A DNA stretch of 64,000 nucleotides, taken from NCBI GenBank assembly GCA_963664255.1, contig OY760938.1, positions 1,178,001-1,242,000 of the forward strand, read 5' to 3'. Of the stretch, positions 1-8,087 are shown piece after piece; position 1 is the stretch's first letter; each line of letters opens with the position of its first letter. The position numbers and the translations under genes are program-made. A model generated the notes under the pieces. It was given only the letters and a program-made list of their open reading frames with translations. It had not been told where the DNA came from and ran no database searches. The DNA is from G963663775 sp963664255. Lineage in GTDB: Bacteria > Bacillota > Clostridia > Oscillospirales > Butyricicoccaceae.

Positions 1-809
1 ATGCCATGCACCGCACCCAAACCTCCATTTAGGAATGCCGCCGCACCCAGCACCGCCGCAATCGCCATGGCACTGCGTGCTTCTCGGTTGGTGCCGTCGG
101 CAACCGCCGTACGCAGATATGTGCCGACGAGTGCAATGCACTTTTCCGCATAAGCATCGCTGATGAGGCTTGCATTGCGGGACACATAGGCTTCAATCGC
201 GTGTGTCAGGGCATCCATGCCTGTGGATGCGGTAATCGCAGGCGGCATCCCTATTTGCATGAGCGGGTCGATAACTGCATATTTGGGAATCAAGCTATCG
301 TGTGTAATGGATAACTTCACGCCTTTTTCGGTGTCATCCACCACACTCGCCGCTGTGACTTCACTGCCACTGCCCGCAGTGGTCGGTACGGCAATCAGCG
401 GAAGCACCGTATGCTGCACCGACTTACTGCCGCCGAATAAATACTCTCGAATCGAGCCTTCGTGCGTGGCAAGCACCGCCATCGCCTTTGCGGTGTCAAT
501 CGGACTGCCGCCGCCAATGGCAATCAGCAGCTTTGCGCCGCAGTCCCGCAGAAATGCCGCCGCGGTGTCAATCGCTTGCACATTGGGTTCGGGCATGGTG
601 TTCGTATATACCGTACACTGATACCCATCCGCTGTGAGTGCTGCGACAATTTCGGTAAAATAAGCATCCTTGGATACGCGCGGCCCTGTCACAATTAAAA
701 TCCGTTTTTCTCCCTCGGGCAGCAGCCCTGCCGCCAGCGTTCCCAGCTCTTTTGCCGTGCCTTCGCCAAATACCACACGGGCAGGCATTTTAAATTGAAA
801 TTCCTTCAT
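1..809 (-). CDS. Iron-containing alcohol dehydrogenase, C-terminus cut by window edge
   Basis: Group III (iron-dependent) alcohol dehydrogenase, expected to interconvert an aldehyde and an alcohol with NAD(P)H in the cytoplasm. About 269 residues are visible. They include the nucleotide-binding GGGSPIDTAKA stretch, the TTAGSGSE motif, the metal-binding MDALTHAIEAY helix (Asp and His ligands) and the next His in GAVHG at the very edge. Roughly the last 110 residues of the family length lie outside. The start is set by GGGGAGG four bases before ATG. It is the last visible gene of the importer operon, 15 bp after the second permease. The true substrate cannot be told from sequence. It is distinct from the second iron alcohol dehydrogenase at 19.6 kb. 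Confidence 0.9.
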   Translation of the reverse strand, partial: MKEFQFKMPARVVFGEGTAKELGTLAAGLLPEGEKRILIVTGPRVSKDAYFTEIVAALTADGYQCTVYTNTMPEPNVQAIDTAAAFLRDCGAKLLIAIGGGSPIDTAKAMAVLATHEGSIREYLFGGSKSVQHTVLPLIAVPTTAGSGSEVTAASVVDDTEKGVKLSITHDSLIPKYAVIDPLMQIGMPPAITASTGMDALTHAIEAYVSRNASLISDAYAEKCIALVGTYLRTAVADGTNREARSAMAIAAVLGAAAFLNGGLGAVHG

Positions 810-824
810 ACGACCTCCCCTTTT

Positions 825-1580
825 TCATCGGCTCATACCAGTCATCATGGTGAAAACGCTTGTTTTTTTCACCGGTGCATCCGCTGGAAGCATTTTGGAA
901 CGGAATTTTCCCAAACGAACCTCCATCTTTGCAAATGCGTAATCAAACAGCACGCAAATCATCCAAAACAGCAGTGCCGCCATGATATAGGTTTCTAAAA
1001 ACATCTGGTTGCCCGTGGCATAGTTTTTAGCGGCACCCATCATTTCCACAATCGTCACCATATACGCCAGTGAGGTCATTTTCAGCAAATTCACGAAATG
1101 GTTTCCAAATACCGGCGTTGCCACCACGACCATCTGCGGGACAATGATGCGGCGCATGGCTTGAAAATGCGTAAACCCCAAGGACATACAGGCTTCCATC
1201 TGTCCGCGCGGTACGGTATCAAATGCCGAAATCAGCATATCTGACATATACGGCGCATATGCCAGCCCGAACGCCGTCACGGCAAACAGCATCTTTGGCG
1301 GATTGCGCAAATCATAGGGAATGCCCAGCGTGGTCAAGATGTCGGGCATCGCATAATAAACCACATACAGCATCACCAGTACCGGAACGCCCTTCAAAAA
1401 GGAGCAAAGCGCGGTGGAAAGCTGTGCAAGTACGGGCACTCTGCCACGAATAAACAATGCAAACACGGTTCCCACTACCAACGCCAAGAGCACTGCAAGC
1501 AATGTCATATACATGGTTATCGGCAGCTTTCTGAGAATCGGCTGGATGCAAGAGAGTGCATATCCAAAATCCAAACTCAT
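825..1580 (-). CDS. Amino-acid-type ABC transporter permease (second of pair)
   Basis: Inner-membrane permease of the polar amino acid uptake family (HisM/GlnP type), about 251 residues. An early amphipathic segment is followed by about five hydrophobic helices. The EAA-like loop (ACMSLGFTHFQAMRRIIVPQ) that contacts the ATPase is clear. The ATG at 1580 overlaps the TGA of the upstream permease in an ATGA junction and is preceded by AGGAGGGG, so a longer frame starting at 1619 is not used. It should form a heterodimer with the product of 1577-2317. Which amino acid or related compound is carried cannot be read from the sequence. Confidence 0.92.
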   Translation of the reverse strand: MSLDFGYALSCIQPILRKLPITMYMTLLAVLLALVVGTVFALFIRGRVPVLAQLSTALCSFLKGVPVLVMLYVVYYAMPDILTTLGIPYDLRNPPKMLFAVTAFGLAYAPYMSDMLISAFDTVPRGQMEACMSLGFTHFQAMRRIIVPQMVVVATPVFGNHFVNLLKMTSLAYMVTIVEMMGAAKNYATGNQMFLETYIMAALLFWMICVLFDYAFAKMEVRLGKFRSKMLPADAPVKKTSVFTMMTGMSR

Positions 1581-2317
1581 ACCGAATCCCCTCCTGTCGC
1601 TCGTTTCGCCATGCGCCAACGCTTTTTAACGGGTGCATTTGGGCTGTTCCATCGATTCAAGTGCTGTGTCACCTTGCTGGAAATCACCATAAACACAATG
1701 CCAATCAACCAGTACAGGACTGCAACGGCTAAAAAAATCGATGTCTGTCCTACACCCATGGTGTTATAGGAAACCTGCTTTGCCATGCCCATCAGGTCTA
1801 CAACACCGATTGCCATGCCAAGAGATGTATTTTTCATAAGCTCAATCACCATATTGGTAGTGTTCGGAAGCGCAGAAGCGGCCGCCTGCGGAAAAATGAT
1901 GCGCCGAAAGACCTGCCAGCGGTTCATGCCGATGCTTTGACCTGCTTCCATTTGTCCACGGTCGATTGCCAAATACGCCGACCGAAAAATTTCTGCAAAA
2001 AATGCAGCCTCATTCAAACTAAATGCCACAACCGCATAAACCATGTTGTTCCAACCAGCGGTACTGATGCCAAAGACTTCCCGAAAAAGAATCGGAATCC
2101 CAATAAAGGTAATCAATATCTGTGCAATCATCGGTGTGCCGCGCATAAACGAAATATAGACACTTGCAAACCCACGCAGTACCTTGTGCGAGCTGAGTTT
2201 TGCCGCCGTCAGCAGCAGGGCAAGTACAAATGCGATGGCAACCGACAGGAACAACAGTTCAAAGGTGAGCGGCAATGCGCTGAACAGTACAGGCAGTTTT
2301 TCCAGTACGATTTGCAT
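1577..2317 (-). CDS. Amino-acid-type ABC transporter permease (first of pair)
   Basis: Permease of the polar amino acid uptake family, 246 residues, with hydrophobic helices from residue 10 onward and the cytoplasmic loop AGQSIGMNRWQVFRRIIFPQ that docks on the ATPase. It is translationally coupled to the next permease by a 4-bp overlap. It follows the binding-protein gene after a 128-bp gap holding a strong hairpin (2377-2402), so its message is probably less abundant than that of the binding protein. Confidence 0.92.
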   Translation of the reverse strand: MQIVLEKLPVLFSALPLTFELLFLSVAIAFVLALLLTAAKLSSHKVLRGFASVYISFMRGTPMIAQILITFIGIPILFREVFGISTAGWNNMVYAVVAFSLNEAAFFAEIFRSAYLAIDRGQMEAGQSIGMNRWQVFRRIIFPQAAASALPNTTNMVIELMKNTSLGMAIGVVDLMGMAKQVSYNTMGVGQTSIFLAVAVLYWLIGIVFMVISSKVTQHLNRWNSPNAPVKKRWRMAKRATGGDSV

Positions 2318-2376
2318 GATTTTCGCACCTCCTTTTTATTTTGGTATAACCAGTCAGACCAGTTGCTGTGGGAGAA

Positions 2377-2402
2377 AAGGAAGAGGAGCGTTCCTCTTCC
2401 TT
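2377..2402 (-). terminator. Perfect 11-bp hairpin between binding-protein and permease genes
   Basis: AAGGAAGAGGA and its exact complement flank a 4-base loop. On the minus strand it is followed by TTTTCTCC. It fits a leaky terminator or an mRNA 3'-end stabiliser that would raise binding-protein expression relative to the permeases. Confidence 0.6.
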
Positions 2403-2445
2403 GCAATCCCCCAGTTTATGAAAAGAGAAACAAGAAATGTGCAAA

Positions 2446-3327
2446 TTAAGCGCCATACTGGCTGTAATCTTCCAGTGCACCCGTGCTTTCAGCAATCGCA
2501 AACACATCGACATCCAGCCATTTGTTTGCCAGCTCCTGCAAAGCGCCATCCTCATACAGCTTTGCAATCGCCGTATTGATTTCGTCACGGAACGCGGTCA
2601 AATCCTTGTTGATAACCACCACGCAAGGCGCGCAGGTGATGGGGTCAGAGCAAACCAAATTGTCCATCGGCTCCTGCTCCATGATGTCATAAAACATGGT
2701 ATCGCCGCCGAACCAAACATCATATGTACCATTGGAAACGCCGCGGCAGGAATCTGCATAAGAAATATAGTTGGAAACCTCTTCCTGTGTAAACTGTACA
2801 TCCGGATATTCCTCTGCCATGTTATGCAGCACGACATACAGCCCATCATTCGGTGGGTTCGGCACAACCACCTTGCCATTCAAATCTTCAAACTTGGTCA
2901 TGTTGTCTTCCTTACGGGAAATCAAGTTTACCGGATAATAGCAGTTCGGAATCGACAAAATGAAGTTTTTCTCTCTTGCCGGTGTCACGAAATGTGCCGA
3001 GCAGGAAAGTGCATACGTACCAGCCTGCACCGCTGCCGCTGCCGCATCGGGCTCAACTGCATTATAATGGAATTCATATTCCGGCAAAAGTTCATCTACC
3101 TTGGTCAAAAATTCATAATCATAGCCCTGAAATTCGCCTGCATCGTCCACATAGGTATACGGTGCCATGCCAGTTAAAATTGCAATTTCCAAGGTCTGCG
3201 GATTGTCTGCGGTGGGTGCTGCTGCAGTTGTTCCTGCATCGGTTGTGGATGAACCGCAGCCCATCAGTGCAGTTAACAGCATCGTGCTTGCCAGTCCAAG
3301 TGCCACCATCTTCTTCAAGTTTTTCAT
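2446..3327 (-). CDS. Extracellular solute-binding lipoprotein, family 3
   Basis: Substrate-binding protein of the amino-acid-type importer, 293 residues. It has a lipoprotein signal peptide: basic MKNLKK, a hydrophobic core, then the lipobox LMGC with Cys24 as the lipidated residue. A Thr/Ala-rich linker follows, then a type II periplasmic-binding fold (VDDAGEFQGYDYEFLTKV near the N-lobe start is typical of family 3). It should sit on the outer face of the membrane and feed the two permeases downstream. The ligand is not determined. The alcohol dehydrogenase at the operon end hints that the ligand might be degraded through an aldehyde. Confidence 0.93.
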   Translation of the reverse strand: MKNLKKMVALGLASTMLLTALMGCGSSTTDAGTTAAAPTADNPQTLEIAILTGMAPYTYVDDAGEFQGYDYEFLTKVDELLPEYEFHYNAVEPDAAAAAVQAGTYALSCSAHFVTPAREKNFILSIPNCYYPVNLISRKEDNMTKFEDLNGKVVVPNPPNDGLYVVLHNMAEEYPDVQFTQEEVSNYISYADSCRGVSNGTYDVWFGGDTMFYDIMEQEPMDNLVCSDPITCAPCVVVINKDLTAFRDEINTAIAKLYEDGALQELANKWLDVDVFAIAESTGALEDYSQYGA

Positions 3328-3396
3328 TTTGCGTCCTCCCTTGTTGTGGGGTTGCCCCCTATCTAAACCTGTGTTTACCGACCGTATTGCATCCGC

Positions 3397-4161
3397 TTAA
3401 GCGGTTTCTGCATCTGCTTGGAGCAATCGCTTGAGAAATTCGCGTGTGCGCTCTTCCTTTGGCTGTTCCAGTACCTCTTCGGGCGTTCCCTGTTCTACGA
3501 TATGTCCATCCGCCATAAACACCACGCGGTCTGCCACTTCTCGCGCAAAGGCAATTTCATGTGTGACCACAATCATGGTGATGCCGGTTTTTGCCACTGC
3601 CTTAATCGTGCCCAGCACTTCGCCGACCAACTCGGGGTCGAGTGCGGAGGTTGGCTCATCGAACAAAATCACTTCCGGATTCATAATCAGTGCGCGTACA
3701 ATGCCAGCACGCTGTTGCTGTCCACCGGAAACCTGCGATGGATAATTATCCATGCGTTCCTTCAGCCCCACCTTTTCCAGCAGTGTAATTGCCTTTGTTG
3801 TAGCCTCTTCACGGGTTGCGCGGCGCACGATCATGGGGCCTTCAATCACATTTTCCAACAGTGTTTTGTTGCGAAACAGATTGTAATTTTGAAATACCAT
3901 CGCCGTCTTGCGCCGCAGCTGCAAGATTTCATGCGGGGTTGCCTTTTTGCAGTTCACGGTGCAATTTCCTACGGTAATGCTGCCATCGTCTGGGGATTCC
4001 AAAAAATTGATACAGCGCAGCATGGTTGTTTTGCCGGAGCCGCTCGGTCCTAAAATGACCACCACTTCTCCCGTATTTACTGTCAAATCAATGCCCTTTA
4101 AAATGGGGTTTCCAGAAAAGGATTTCTGGATGTTTTTCAGTTCGACCATCTTGCGTTCCAT
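3397..4161 (-). CDS. Amino-acid-type ABC transporter ATP-binding protein
   Basis: ATPase of the importer, 254 residues. Walker A GPSGSGKT is at 38-45, the Q-loop at 91, the signature SGGQQ at 145-149, Walker B VILFDEP at 164-170 and the switch His at 201. The start at 4161 is chosen because the family length begins there and GAGG lies just upstream; the open frame runs further back into the leader but that part resembles no ABC ATPase. It is the first gene of the operon ATPase - binding protein - permease - permease - alcohol dehydrogenase. Its leader carries an operator and a terminator-like hairpin (see those entries). Confidence 0.93.
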   Translation of the reverse strand: MERKMVELKNIQKSFSGNPILKGIDLTVNTGEVVVILGPSGSGKTTMLRCINFLESPDDGSITVGNCTVNCKKATPHEILQLRRKTAMVFQNYNLFRNKTLLENVIEGPMIVRRATREEATTKAITLLEKVGLKERMDNYPSQVSGGQQQRAGIVRALIMNPEVILFDEPTSALDPELVGEVLGTIKAVAKTGITMIVVTHEIAFAREVADRVVFMADGHIVEQGTPEEVLEQPKEERTREFLKRLLQADAETA

Positions 4162-4209
4162 TCGTGCCTCATCTCCTCTCACAGCTACCAGCCTGCGTAT
4201 CCTTTGCTG

Positions 4210-4260
4210 CAAAAAATAAAAGACGCTGTGCAGAAGAGGTTTTCTCTCCTGCGCAGCGCC
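4210..4260 (-). terminator. Terminator-like hairpin in the leader of the importer operon
   Basis: On the minus strand, GGCGCTGCGCAGGAGAG pairs imperfectly with CTCTTCTGCACAGCGTC and is followed by TTTTATTTTTT. It lies between the predicted promoter/operator (4289-4350) and the ATPase start at 4161, so it could attenuate the operon. It could equally end transcripts of the GntR gene. No T-box or obvious leader peptide was recognised. Confidence 0.6.
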
Positions 4261-4288
4261 GTTGCTTGCATAGATACGATTTGTTTTT

Positions 4289-4299
4289 TGGTAGTACCA
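4289..4299. promoter_or_regulatory. FadR/GntR-type operator upstream of importer operon
   Basis: TGGTAGTACCA matches the FadR-subfamily consensus TNGTNNNACNA and is symmetric around the central base. The identical 11-mer occurs at 5129-5139 before the GntR gene. It sits about 16-26 bases downstream of the start predicted from the 4322-4350 promoter, a position suited to repression. Confidence 0.7.
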
Positions 4300-4321
4300 G
4301 TAGAACAATTTGATGGTTCTT

Positions 4322-4350
4322 AGTATAAGACCTTTTTTTAAATCCGTCAA
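4322..4350 (-). promoter_or_regulatory. Sigma-A-type promoter of the importer operon
   Basis: Minus-strand TTGACG (4350-4345), a 17-base spacer and TATACT (4327-4322) make a near-consensus promoter. Transcription would start near 4315 and give a leader of about 150 bases containing the operator and the hairpin. Confidence 0.65.
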
Positions 4351-4401
4351 CATACAGATTGCACAAAGAACCTTTTTTCATTCCTGAAATATTTGGCTTG
4401 T

Positions 4402-5091
4402 TCAGCCTTCCGTAAATGCTTCTGCGGAAATTTGCTCCCGAATACAGGCGATATGCCTGCGGAAGGCTTCCTGTATATGCTCCGCCGAGCGTCGCTCAAT
4501 CCCTAAAATCATTTCTCGATGCTCCCGCTGTGCGGTGACAATCCGCGCGGGATTCACGGGTGTCAGAAGGAACAAATTGGCATCCGCCATGTTGTAGATA
4601 CTGCCTGCCAACAGGGTCAGCACGCTGTTTTTGGCACATTGTGCCAACGCCATATGGAACTCTCTGTCCAGCAATGCGAAATTTTTTCCATGGGTGCGGC
4701 TTTGCTCCATTTGGTCATAAAGCCCCCAAAGTGTCTCTAAATCCTGCGAATCTGCCTTTTCTGCCGCACAAGCCAAGATGGCAGTTTCAAATACTTCGCG
4801 CGCCTCTACGATTTCCTGCACCGATGCGCTGCTGCTTTCCACCACGCTGGTCAAGCTGTCGCTGAGGTCCTGCTGGCTTGGCTTGCAGACAAATCCGCCG
4901 CGGCCTGCCCGCACCTCCACAAACCCTTTTTCCCCCAAAACACGAATCGCTTCTCGAATCACATTGCGGCTGACGCCATAGCTTTCCGCCATGGAACGCT
5001 CGGAGGGCAGTTTGCTTCCCACTGCCAGCTCCCCCAACGCAATGCGCTTTTCTATCGTTTCTGCGATGGTTTCAAATAAATAATTTGACAT
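4402..5091 (-). CDS. GntR-family regulator, FadR subfamily (FCD domain)
   Basis: Cytoplasmic DNA-binding repressor, 229 residues. A winged helix-turn-helix spans about 5-70 (GSKLPSERSMAESYGVSRNV). An all-helical FCD effector domain spans about 95-220. The metal-binding set of FCD proteins is visible as Asp142, His146, His191 and His213. Identical operator copies before this gene and before the importer imply local control and autoregulation. The effector is unknown; many FCD proteins bind small carboxylic acids. AGGAGG lies eight bases before the start. Confidence 0.92.
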   Translation of the reverse strand: MSNYLFETIAETIEKRIALGELAVGSKLPSERSMAESYGVSRNVIREAIRVLGEKGFVEVRAGRGGFVCKPSQQDLSDSLTSVVESSSASVQEIVEAREVFETAILACAAEKADSQDLETLWGLYDQMEQSRTHGKNFALLDREFHMALAQCAKNSVLTLLAGSIYNMADANLFLLTPVNPARIVTAQREHREMILGIERRSAEHIQEAFRRHIACIREQISAEAFTEG

Positions 5092-5128
5092 CTCGCAGTC
5101 CTCCTTGCATCGTCATTTTTTATACTAC

Positions 5129-5139
5129 TGGTAGTACCA
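5129..5139. promoter_or_regulatory. FadR/GntR-type operator upstream of the GntR gene
   Basis: Second exact copy of TGGTAGTACCA, 38-48 bases before the GntR start codon, as expected for an autoregulated FadR-type repressor. Confidence 0.7.
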
Positions 5140-5278
5140 CTGTTTTTAGGATAGCATATTATCAATCAATTACAAGTGGAAATCTGCACAAAGCAACTGT
5201 AGTTTTTCCAAAAAAATATTCTGCTCTGCAGAAAAAAACAAGGCAGCCGCATCAGCAGCCACCTTGTTTTGTGTACTA

Positions 5279-6283
5279 TCACTGGTAAAAAGCAGGGGTT
5301 TCCGGCATGGTAATCGGCAGAATCTGCTTGCCATTGCGCGCTTGAATCAGCGTATCCGCTGTGACACAAGCCACAAATCCATCCCAAGAGGATGGTCCTA
5401 CCGGTCCTGCTGTTTGGATGCTGTCCACCCACGCGCGGAATTCGGTGTCATACGCTTCCACAAACCGCTGTGACCAGTCGTTGTAAATCTCATAGCGGCT
5501 CTGGCAATCGGTGCGCATGAGAATCGTATTGGGGTCGGGCAGGCGAATTGTGCCCTTTTCGCCAACGATTTCACACTGGATGTCATAGCCGTAGCCAGAG
5601 GACATATTCACCTCTACATCAATGCGCGCACCGCTTTTGGTTTCCAGCAGCATAATTTGCGGGTCAAGCAAGCCCTCCGCCGCATACTGATTTTGCTTGA
5701 CCGTCAGCACCTGTCCGCTTGCATAATCCTCATTCAGCAGCCAGCGCAGAACATCAATTTCATGAATACCGGAATTTTTAATGGTCATATCCGAGGTGTG
5801 GCTCGGTACGTGGCTCAGGTTGCGATGGCAGGCATGAATCATCAGCGGTCTGCCGATGGCACCAGATGCGATGGCCTCTTTTAGGGCAACATACCCGCGG
5901 TCATATCGCCGCATAAAGCCCACCTGTACCATGCGCTTGCCTGCCGCTATTTCGGCATCCACAATGGACTTGCACTCTTCTGCAGAAGTGCCCAGTGGCT
6001 TTTCGCACAAAACCTGCTTGCCCGCAGCGATGCACGCCAGCACAAATTTGGCATGGCTGGCATCATTGGAGCAGACAACCACGGCTTCCACATGTGGGTC
6101 TTTTATCAGGTCTAGCCCATCCTGATAAAATCGGATGCCATACTGCGCCGCGACCTTTTCGCCGCTGTCCGCAAACACATCTGCACAAGCCGTTACTTCG
6201 GCATTTGTCAAAACTTCTGTGATGCGGCGAATGTGGTCTTTGCCAATCGCACCGCAGCCGATAACCCCTAATTTTGTTACCAT
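5279..6283 (-). CDS. Gfo/Idh/MocA-family dehydrogenase, inositol 2-dehydrogenase-like
   Basis: NAD-dependent oxidoreductase, 334 residues, most like inositol 2-dehydrogenase (IolG), which oxidises myo-inositol or a related polyol or sugar. The Rossmann motif GVIGCGAIG is at 6-14 and the nucleotide/catalytic EKP at 94-96. The second catalytic site reads Asn170-x3-His174 followed by EID; the Asp of the classical D-x3-H is Asn here, a variant I believe occurs in other family members. It ends the cluster LacI - isomerase - isomerase - dehydrogenase. Substrate is inferred from family only. Confidence 0.92.
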   Translation of the reverse strand: MVTKLGVIGCGAIGKDHIRRITEVLTNAEVTACADVFADSGEKVAAQYGIRFYQDGLDLIKDPHVEAVVVCSNDASHAKFVLACIAAGKQVLCEKPLGTSAEECKSIVDAEIAAGKRMVQVGFMRRYDRGYVALKEAIASGAIGRPLMIHACHRNLSHVPSHTSDMTIKNSGIHEIDVLRWLLNEDYASGQVLTVKQNQYAAEGLLDPQIMLLETKSGARIDVEVNMSSGYGYDIQCEIVGEKGTIRLPDPNTILMRTDCQSRYEIYNDWSQRFVEAYDTEFRAWVDSIQTAGPVGPSSWDGFVACVTADTLIQARNGKQILPITMPETPAFYQ

Positions 6284-6297
6284 ATGATATTCTCCTC

Positions 6298-7095
6298 TTA
6301 AAATCCTTCCATGGAAGCCTTAATTGCTGCAATGGCTTCGGTGCTGCTTGCCTTCGGATACAGTTCAAATGCGATGTCACTAGCATAGCCAATCTCTTGC
6401 AGACAAGCGAACACACCGCGATAGTTGATGATGCCTGTGCCCGGCTCATGTCTGCCCGGACAGTCCGCAATGTGAATATAATCAATCGAATCCTTGTATT
6501 TTCGCAGGGTTTCACAGGTTTTGCCCTCGCTGAGGAACATATGATAGGCATCAAAAATGACCTTGATATGCGCAGAACCCACCATGGACGTGATTTCCAC
6601 CGCATCGGTGGTATTGGTTAAAAAGTTGCCGCAGTGGTCGGTTTCGATGTTCAGTGCTTCCAGACAGAAGGTGATGCCCGCTTCCTCGGCAAGGGGTGCC
6701 ATACGCATGAGATTGCGGAACATGGCAAGCGTCTTGACGGTGTCGGAATACTGCGGGAACAAATCTGCCGCATGCTGTTTGGGTTCTGGCAGCAGCTCGT
6801 TGGAGTGCACCAGCAGGCGTTTGCAGCCGACAATTTTCGCCGCTTCAATGGATTTCTGGATATATGCGAGGTATTCCTCTTGGTGCGCAGGGTCGCACAT
6901 GGAGTAAGGTCCATCGCCTCCCATTGCCGTCAGCGTCAGTTCGTTCTCCTCGAGCAGACGGCGCACCTCGTGTAAATCCTTGCTGTCCCAATCCCAGATT
7001 TCCACACGGTCAAAGCCGTCTTTTTTTGCCGCAGCAAACCGCTCTGCAAACGGCAGTTCTTTGTAAATGATTTCAAGATTGACTGAAAATTTCAT
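6298..7095 (-). CDS. TIM-barrel sugar isomerase, hydroxypyruvate isomerase-like
   Basis: Xylose-isomerase-like TIM-barrel protein (AP endonuclease 2 superfamily), 265 residues, nearest in appearance to hydroxypyruvate isomerase. Visible features are the N-terminal NLEIIYKELPFAERF strand-helix, the DRVEIWDWD metal/active-site strand, a Glu in FCLEALN, His in HIKVIFDAYH and HIADCPGRHEPGTG near the C-terminus, all typical metal-ligand positions. Fifteen bases separate it from the dehydrogenase gene, so they are co-transcribed. Likely cytoplasmic isomerisation of a keto-sugar acid or inositol-derived intermediate. Confidence 0.85.
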   Translation of the reverse strand: MKFSVNLEIIYKELPFAERFAAAKKDGFDRVEIWDWDSKDLHEVRRLLEENELTLTAMGGDGPYSMCDPAHQEEYLAYIQKSIEAAKIVGCKRLLVHSNELLPEPKQHAADLFPQYSDTVKTLAMFRNLMRMAPLAEEAGITFCLEALNIETDHCGNFLTNTTDAVEITSMVGSAHIKVIFDAYHMFLSEGKTCETLRKYKDSIDYIHIADCPGRHEPGTGIINYRGVFACLQEIGYASDIAFELYPKASSTEAIAAIKASMEGF

Positions 7096-7138
7096 ACGAC
7101 ATTCCCTTTCATTTCCTATGAATTGTTGCTATTCATTC

Positions 7139-8068
7139 CTATTTTACAATGGCGTTTTGCAGGGTTTTGATAGAGGTTTCTACCCCTGCTTCAATGCTCA
7201 TCGTTAAATCTTCCATTTCCAGTGAAATGACATCGTCATAACCGCACATCCGCGCGACGGACACAAATTCATTCCACCACAGCTGTCCATGTCCACAGCC
7301 GACCGCCACATAGTTCCACGCACGACGGGCAAACTGGTCAATCGGCTTCAAATCCAGCACACCGTTTGGCTCGCATAACCGCCGCTCTAAACGGCTATCC
7401 TTACCATGGATATGATAAATCGCCTGCTCTTCCCCCAACACACGCAGTGCCGCAATGGGGTCACCACCCATCCAAAACAGGTGGGAGGGGTCTAGATTCA
7501 TGCCCACAATCGAGCCGATGGCACGCCGCAGTTGTAGGCAGGTTTCGGGATTGTACACCAGCTGAAAGCCGTGGTTTTCAAGTGCAATCTTTTCAATGCC
7601 GTGATTTTGCGCAAGTGTCGCCAGCTTTGTCCACTCCGGAATGGCAACATCATTCCATTGATAGTCCAGTATGTCTTGCGTTTCGGGCGGCCAACTGGTG
7701 GTAATCCACGTGGGGGTGCTGTCCCCTTTGCAGCCCGCAGGCAGTCCGCTCATCATGACCACCTTTTTCAGCCCCAGCAGTTCGGACAGTGCAAAGGTCT
7801 TTTGCGTCACTTCCATATCTTTGGCATATGCCAACGGATTGCCCGAGCAGTTGAGTGCAACCAGCTCCATATCCCGCCGTTTGAGTTCGTCCATCCATGC
7901 ATTGCGCATATGCGCCGAGGACACCATGGCATCCAAATCGATGTGCGGTGCACCCGACCAGTTGCCAGTGCCGATTTCCAGCGCAGTGACCCCCAGTGAT
8001 TTGACATAGTCCAACATATCCGTGAAGGAATATTGGTCCAGTGTACAGGTTTTAATGGCAAGCTTCAT
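7139..8068 (-). CDS. TIM-barrel sugar phosphate isomerase/epimerase
   Basis: Xylose-isomerase-like TIM barrel, about 309 residues. Metal-site strands seen are VTALEIGTGNW, GIEKIALENHGFQLVYN, GMNLDPSHLFWMGGDP and IYHIHGKDSR. The start at 8068 is preferred because AGGAG lies seven bases before it; the ATG two codons earlier touches the ribosome site. It lies between the LacI regulator and the hydroxypyruvate isomerase-like gene. The exact substrate is unknown; proteins of this kind often accompany Gfo/Idh dehydrogenases in inositol or rare-sugar pathways. Confidence 0.85.
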   Translation of the reverse strand: MKLAIKTCTLDQYSFTDMLDYVKSLGVTALEIGTGNWSGAPHIDLDAMVSSAHMRNAWMDELKRRDMELVALNCSGNPLAYAKDMEVTQKTFALSELLGLKKVVMMSGLPAGCKGDSTPTWITTSWPPETQDILDYQWNDVAIPEWTKLATLAQNHGIEKIALENHGFQLVYNPETCLQLRRAIGSIVGMNLDPSHLFWMGGDPIAALRVLGEEQAIYHIHGKDSRLERRLCEPNGVLDLKPIDQFARRAWNYVAVGCGHGQLWWNEFVSVARMCGYDDVISLEMEDLTMSIEAGVETSIKTLQNAIVK

Positions 8069-8087
8069 ATTCATTCTCCTATGCTTT

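Noticed and set aside
4161..4320. T-box leader before the amino acid importer
   Set aside because: No antiterminator bulge sequence or specifier stem was seen, and the leader is short. Only a terminator-like hairpin remains.
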